16,150 nt of DNA from JAVBPB01 sp031549965 (lineage in GTDB: Bacteria; Bacillota; Clostridia; Lachnospirales; Lachnospiraceae): NCBI GenBank assembly GCA_031549965.1, contig JAVBPB010000147.1:1-16150 (forward strand). The letters run 5' to 3'. The position numbers and the translations under genes are program-made. Positions 13,920-16,150 of this stretch are shown in pieces. How positions within the stretch are numbered: the stretch's first letter is position 1; the number at the start of each line of letters is the position of its first letter. Below the pieces are notes generated by a model, which did not search any database, was not told where the DNA came from, and was given only the letters and a program-made list of their open reading frames with translations.

Positions 13920-15086
13920 TTATATCCAATCTCCCTCCAAAAACTCAATAGTTGGAAAATAAGTACACTTTTCTTTTTCTGTTTTAGTATCTTCTATTTC
14001 TTTTTTCTCATAATTATAATCATAAATAATTCCATTTCCATATGCCAACGACATTCTCCCTAAATAAAATATAAGCGATATTGGACTTGAAATAAATATA
14101 TGTAACTTTCCTTTTCTGTTCTCAGTAAAACAGCTTTCAATATAACTACTAATTTGTTTTGCCAGTTCCCAGGCATGTTTGCCATCTACAACTGAATCAA
14201 TTGATGATATTGGAAGACTACAATAGCAAATTGTTCCTATCATAAGATTTTCTCTTTGAATATATGTTTCAACGCCATATTCAATCTTTCTTGTTATACT
14301 TATAATAATAGCCATATCGTAGTTGTCTTCATTCACTTTAGTATTTCTTATTAGCAATTTTTCATATTTATCTACATCTCCTGTTTTAGTCTCCCAAATT
14401 TCCTCCTCACTTGTACTCTTTTGAATAAGGGTTGTATCAACTCCAGATTTTGGATTTAAAAATCTTCCAGCCATAAATGCAACAGAATAATGGGTAATTA
14501 GTTTTATAAAATAACGATTTTCCTGTTTTATATTAAGACAAATATCGCTTTTAAGTTTTTGAATAATGATATCCCATGTATACTCTTTCTTTAGAAATCT
14601 TCCATCAAAAAAATCTCGTAAGTCAATTATCTCATGATTTTGACCTTGATTACCTTGTATGTTTTCACCAAAAGATTTAATAATAACGGTATGCTCTTGT
14701 TTTAATTCTTTTCCATTTTTTATTACTTTATTCAAATTGCGTTTGCCTTCTATTTCTGACAATGCATTTTGCTCTGCTTTTTCTTTCCACTCTTTTAGCT
14801 TTTCAACTGGATACCTCACAACATCCGAGTCTATTAATTTAGAGCAAGTTTGGCATAACCATATTCCATTATCGACAGATTTTCTTTCTTTATCAGTCAT
14901 ATCTGCATGATATCGTGGTCCTCCCTCTGAAGCTGCAGAAATATGGGATGCAACACCAATATTAATTATTTTATCTTTATCTGTTCCAGGTCCACTTGTA
15001 ATCACCATACAATCAGGATTACTGCATTTACAGCCAACCCTGTTTGCTAATATGTTTTTTACTTTCATTGTAAAATTATCTCTCAT
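13920..15086 (-). CDS. HNH endonuclease-SAVED fusion, Cap5-like CBASS effector
   Basis: A 388-aa protein. N-terminal HNH domain (1-105): Cys21/Cys26, then IGVASHI with catalytic-type His48, GGPRYH at 55-60, Asn73 in VDNGIWLC, and Cys78/Cys81 before SKLIDSD. A short charged linker leads to a SAVED-like domain (~155-388) with THYSVAFMAGRFLNPKSGVD, an IWE segment, and the closing KLHIFISSPISLIFYLGRMS ... YFPTIEF. In CBASS anti-phage immunity, Cap5 proteins of this architecture bind a cyclic nucleotide through SAVED, oligomerise and degrade DNA. Ribosome site AGAGG lies 9 bases before the ATG at 15086. No CD-NTase, Cap2 or Cap3 gene is within the window; the upstream kilobase is decayed. It is therefore an apparent orphan, or the last gene of an operon interrupted by decay. 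Confidence 0.85.
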   Translation of the reverse strand: MRDNFTMKVKNILANRVGCKCSNPDCMVITSGPGTDKDKIINIGVASHISAASEGGPRYHADMTDKERKSVDNGIWLCQTCSKLIDSDVVRYPVEKLKEWKEKAEQNALSEIEGKRNLNKVIKNGKELKQEHTVIIKSFGENIQGNQGQNHEIIDLRDFFDGRFLKKEYTWDIIIQKLKSDICLNIKQENRYFIKLITHYSVAFMAGRFLNPKSGVDTTLIQKSTSEEEIWETKTGDVDKYEKLLIRNTKVNEDNYDMAIIISITRKIEYGVETYIQRENLMIGTICYCSLPISSIDSVVDGKHAWELAKQISSYIESCFTENRKGKLHIFISSPISLIFYLGRMSLAYGNGIIYDYNYEKKEIEDTKTEKEKCTYFPTIEFLEGDWI

Positions 15087-15158
15087 ATAATTTTTCCTCT
15101 CATAATTATGTAACCTAAAATCATTTTATTTTATAGTTTTAGCAAATATAGATGCTTC

Positions 15159-15520
15159 TTACTGTGCTTCTTTTTTACCTTCTCCAAAAGCATAATATTC
15201 TTTTATATTTTAATCATCAATTTTAAATTTACCTATATTGTTGACAAAATAATCATATTCATCACTATGTATTATCTTTAGCGTAATTAAACATAACAAA
15301 TTATTTTCCTTCATAATTTCTGCTATACATCTTAATAAACCACCAATATCTCTATCTTTAAATTTGCAGCAACATAAGCAAAACATTAATAATGCTCATT
15401 ATTATTGCAACCGAACTACCTTCAGATTTTTTTACTAAGATTCTTCACTCATATTTTTAGTAAATAAATATTCTAATTAGGCTTCTATCTTTGCGTCCTT
15501 ATTTTTCAATAAGTTTAAAT
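15159..15520 (-). pseudogene. Decayed gene upstream of the HNH-SAVED gene
   Basis: A coding-like track reads leftward with stops and compensating frame changes. Segment one starts near 15510 (LKNKDAKIEA, stop, LEYLFTKNMSEES, stop). Then about 20 codons follow in another frame (LVKKSEGSSVAIIMSIINV). Then, back in the first frame, a 58-codon open run from 15386 to 15210 reads CKFKDRDIGGLLRCIAEIM ... DYFVNNIGKFKIDD. After one stop it continues with NIKEYYAFGEGKKEAQ to 15159. The pattern of short breaks in an otherwise protein-like sequence is typical of an inactivated gene. I do not recognise the family; the DRDIGGLLRCIAEIMKENN part faintly resembles an ACT-type fold. Part of the stretch also matches riboswitch-like features, so the two readings compete. 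Confidence 0.5.
15380..15515 (-). ncRNA. Candidate degenerate cyclic-di-GMP-I (GEMM) riboswitch with terminator
   Basis: Read on the minus strand: stem CUUAUU (15513-15508), GAAA tetraloop and AAUAAG (15503-15498) lead directly into GGACGCAAAG (15498-15489). Then come GCCUAA (15482-15477) and, after a variable part, GGUAG (15420-15416) and GGUUGC (15412-15407). These elements occur in the order known for GEMM-I aptamers. A hairpin UAAUAAUG/CAUUAUUA (15404-15387) and a short U-run follow, as an expression platform would. Against it: the usual GGCAAAC before the first stem reads TTTAAAC, the closing P1 pairing is poor, and the region can also be read as a pseudogene. Confidence 0.33.
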
Positions 15521-15717
15521 TATTTTATAGTTAAATATCAATAATATATATTACAATTACTATGTATTTAAAATATAATAAAATAAACATTTATTTATAA
15601 ATACCATATTTTTAAAATTTTGTAAACATTAATTTTAATAAATTATAATTAATACCTCAATTAAATTTTCCATTAATGATTCAAAACTATTTGTTCCATT
15701 ATATTTCTAAAAGGTCA
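15521..15717. other. AT-rich degraded stretch
   Basis: No gene. On the minus strand a 23-codon coding-like piece at 15706-15635 (YNGTNSFESLMENLIEV, then stop) resembles the tail of a small protein, but there is no start or ribosome site. The rest is nearly pure A/T with no supported signal. Confidence 0.4.
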
Positions 15718-15897
15718 TTAATTATCTATTATTTTTATTTGTATTGCATCATTAAATTCTAAATTAAAGATCCTATTTTCTGGTTTATAACAAAAATATA
15801 ATAGCTTATCTTCGGTTCCTTTTATACACACTTGGGCATCATATACTCCCATTCTTTGTACTATTAGGTCTACTTTCTTTATTACATCTACAAATTC
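15718..15897 (-). pseudogene. C-terminal gene fragment, unknown family
   Basis: A 59-codon open run on the minus strand ends at TAA 15718: EFVDVIKKVDLIVQRMGVYDAQVCIKG, then KLLYFCYKPENRIFNLEFNDAIQIKIIDN. A stop codon lies immediately upstream in frame and there is no ribosome site. The preceding sequence continues as protein-like in another frame (SFTRNGLTKLEN). The amphipathic pattern and reasonable codon use suggest the remains of a real protein rather than a working gene. Not recognised. Confidence 0.4.
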
Positions 15898-16150
15898 TCA
15901 AGTTTAGTCAAACCATTTCTGGTGAATGACTGGACTCTAATTTATTGTTAGAGAGAAAAATAAGCCATACTATGCAGTAGGCCACTGAAAAAGTCCTTCA
16001 ATACAGTAAATTAATTTTTTAGATGAATATGAGTGTATATATATCCAATTGTGCAGACCCATTGGTTCGGCAGATGTTTTTGTTTTTTAAAACATCGAGA
16101 GAACGTCCGACGAAGCGTTTATGTTTTGTCAAGACTTTGCATAGCAAAGG
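15898..16150. other. Hairpin-rich, less AT-rich window edge
   Basis: No gene. Three hairpins: CTCTAA/TTAGAG around 15935-15953, GATGTTTT (16073-16080)/AAAACATC (16089-16096), and CTTTGC (16135-16140)/GCAAAG (16144-16149). From about 16050 the sequence is noticeably richer in G and C than the preceding kilobase, so a new repeat or element probably begins here and continues beyond the window. Confidence 0.45.

Noticed and set aside
15100..15200. 20-codon frame MLLEKVKKKHSKKHLYLLKL starting near 15195 on the minus strand
   Set aside because: No upstream ribosome site; it overlaps the pseudogene tail in another frame and its composition is that of chance AT-rich sequence.
15159..15520. Degraded CD-NTase partner of the nuclease
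   Set aside because: None of the fragments shows a nucleotidyltransferase GS...DxD motif, so I cannot call it a CD-NTase remnant.
15981..15997. GGCCACTGAAAAAGTCC as an insertion-sequence terminus
   Set aside because: It looks vaguely like an IS end, but no inverted partner, target duplication or transposase fragment is visible.

Overview
The window is AT-rich DNA (my estimate is about 30% G+C, not computed). It has strong Shine-Dalgarno sites, an rpsF-ssb-rpsR operon, a bacterial MetG with a C-terminal tRNA-binding domain, and an ATP-type PEP carboxykinase. These point to a chromosome of an anaerobic Firmicute of class Clostridia, perhaps Lachnospirales-like; the family-level guess is inference.

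Layout, left to right. (1) 1-1780 looks like the end of an integrated mobile element (ICE, IME or prophage). It has a Xis/MerR-like small DNA-binding protein, a Cro-like HTH protein and a divergent XRE repressor around a compact promoter/operator region. About 500 bases of structured non-coding DNA follow, ending at the 3' end of rpsR with paired TTGGTACA repeats in inverted orientation. (2) 1781-2959 is the conserved rpsF-ssb-rpsR operon on the minus strand, with a clear promoter and a wobble-paired 14-bp terminator. (3) 3022-3552 is a minus-strand micro-operon of a 95-aa exported protein followed, after 3 bases, by a 35-aa single-span membrane peptide, ended by a long terminator hairpin. (4) 3750-6386 is a plus-strand operon: a polyprenyl-phosphate glycosyltransferase fused to GtrA, an anchored extracytoplasmic phosphodiester glycosidase, and a small membrane protein. 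It suggests sugar transfer to, and trimming from, an envelope polymer. (5) 6339-9988 on the minus strand is metG followed 43 bases later by a TPR-GGDEF diguanylate cyclase, whose 3' end overlaps the preceding operon by 48 bases. (6) 10007-11864 is a DUF885 zinc-peptidase lipoprotein divergent from metG, then pckA (11871-13598) with a near-consensus promoter.

(7) 13599-16150 is accessory DNA. It holds a 212-base foldback element with perfect 38-base arms, an HNH-SAVED protein resembling the CBASS effector Cap5, and about 1 kb of decayed sequence. No CD-NTase partner is visible. The decayed part holds pseudogene fragments and a stretch resembling a degenerate cyclic-di-GMP-I (GEMM) riboswitch. 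The right edge enters another hairpin-rich, less AT-rich sequence.

The items most worth a second look are the apparently orphan HNH-SAVED nuclease and its decayed neighbourhood, the secreted-protein/micro-membrane-peptide pair, the GT2-GtrA / phosphodiester glycosidase / membrane-protein cassette with a codon-use break inside its first gene, and the structured DNA at the rpsR boundary.
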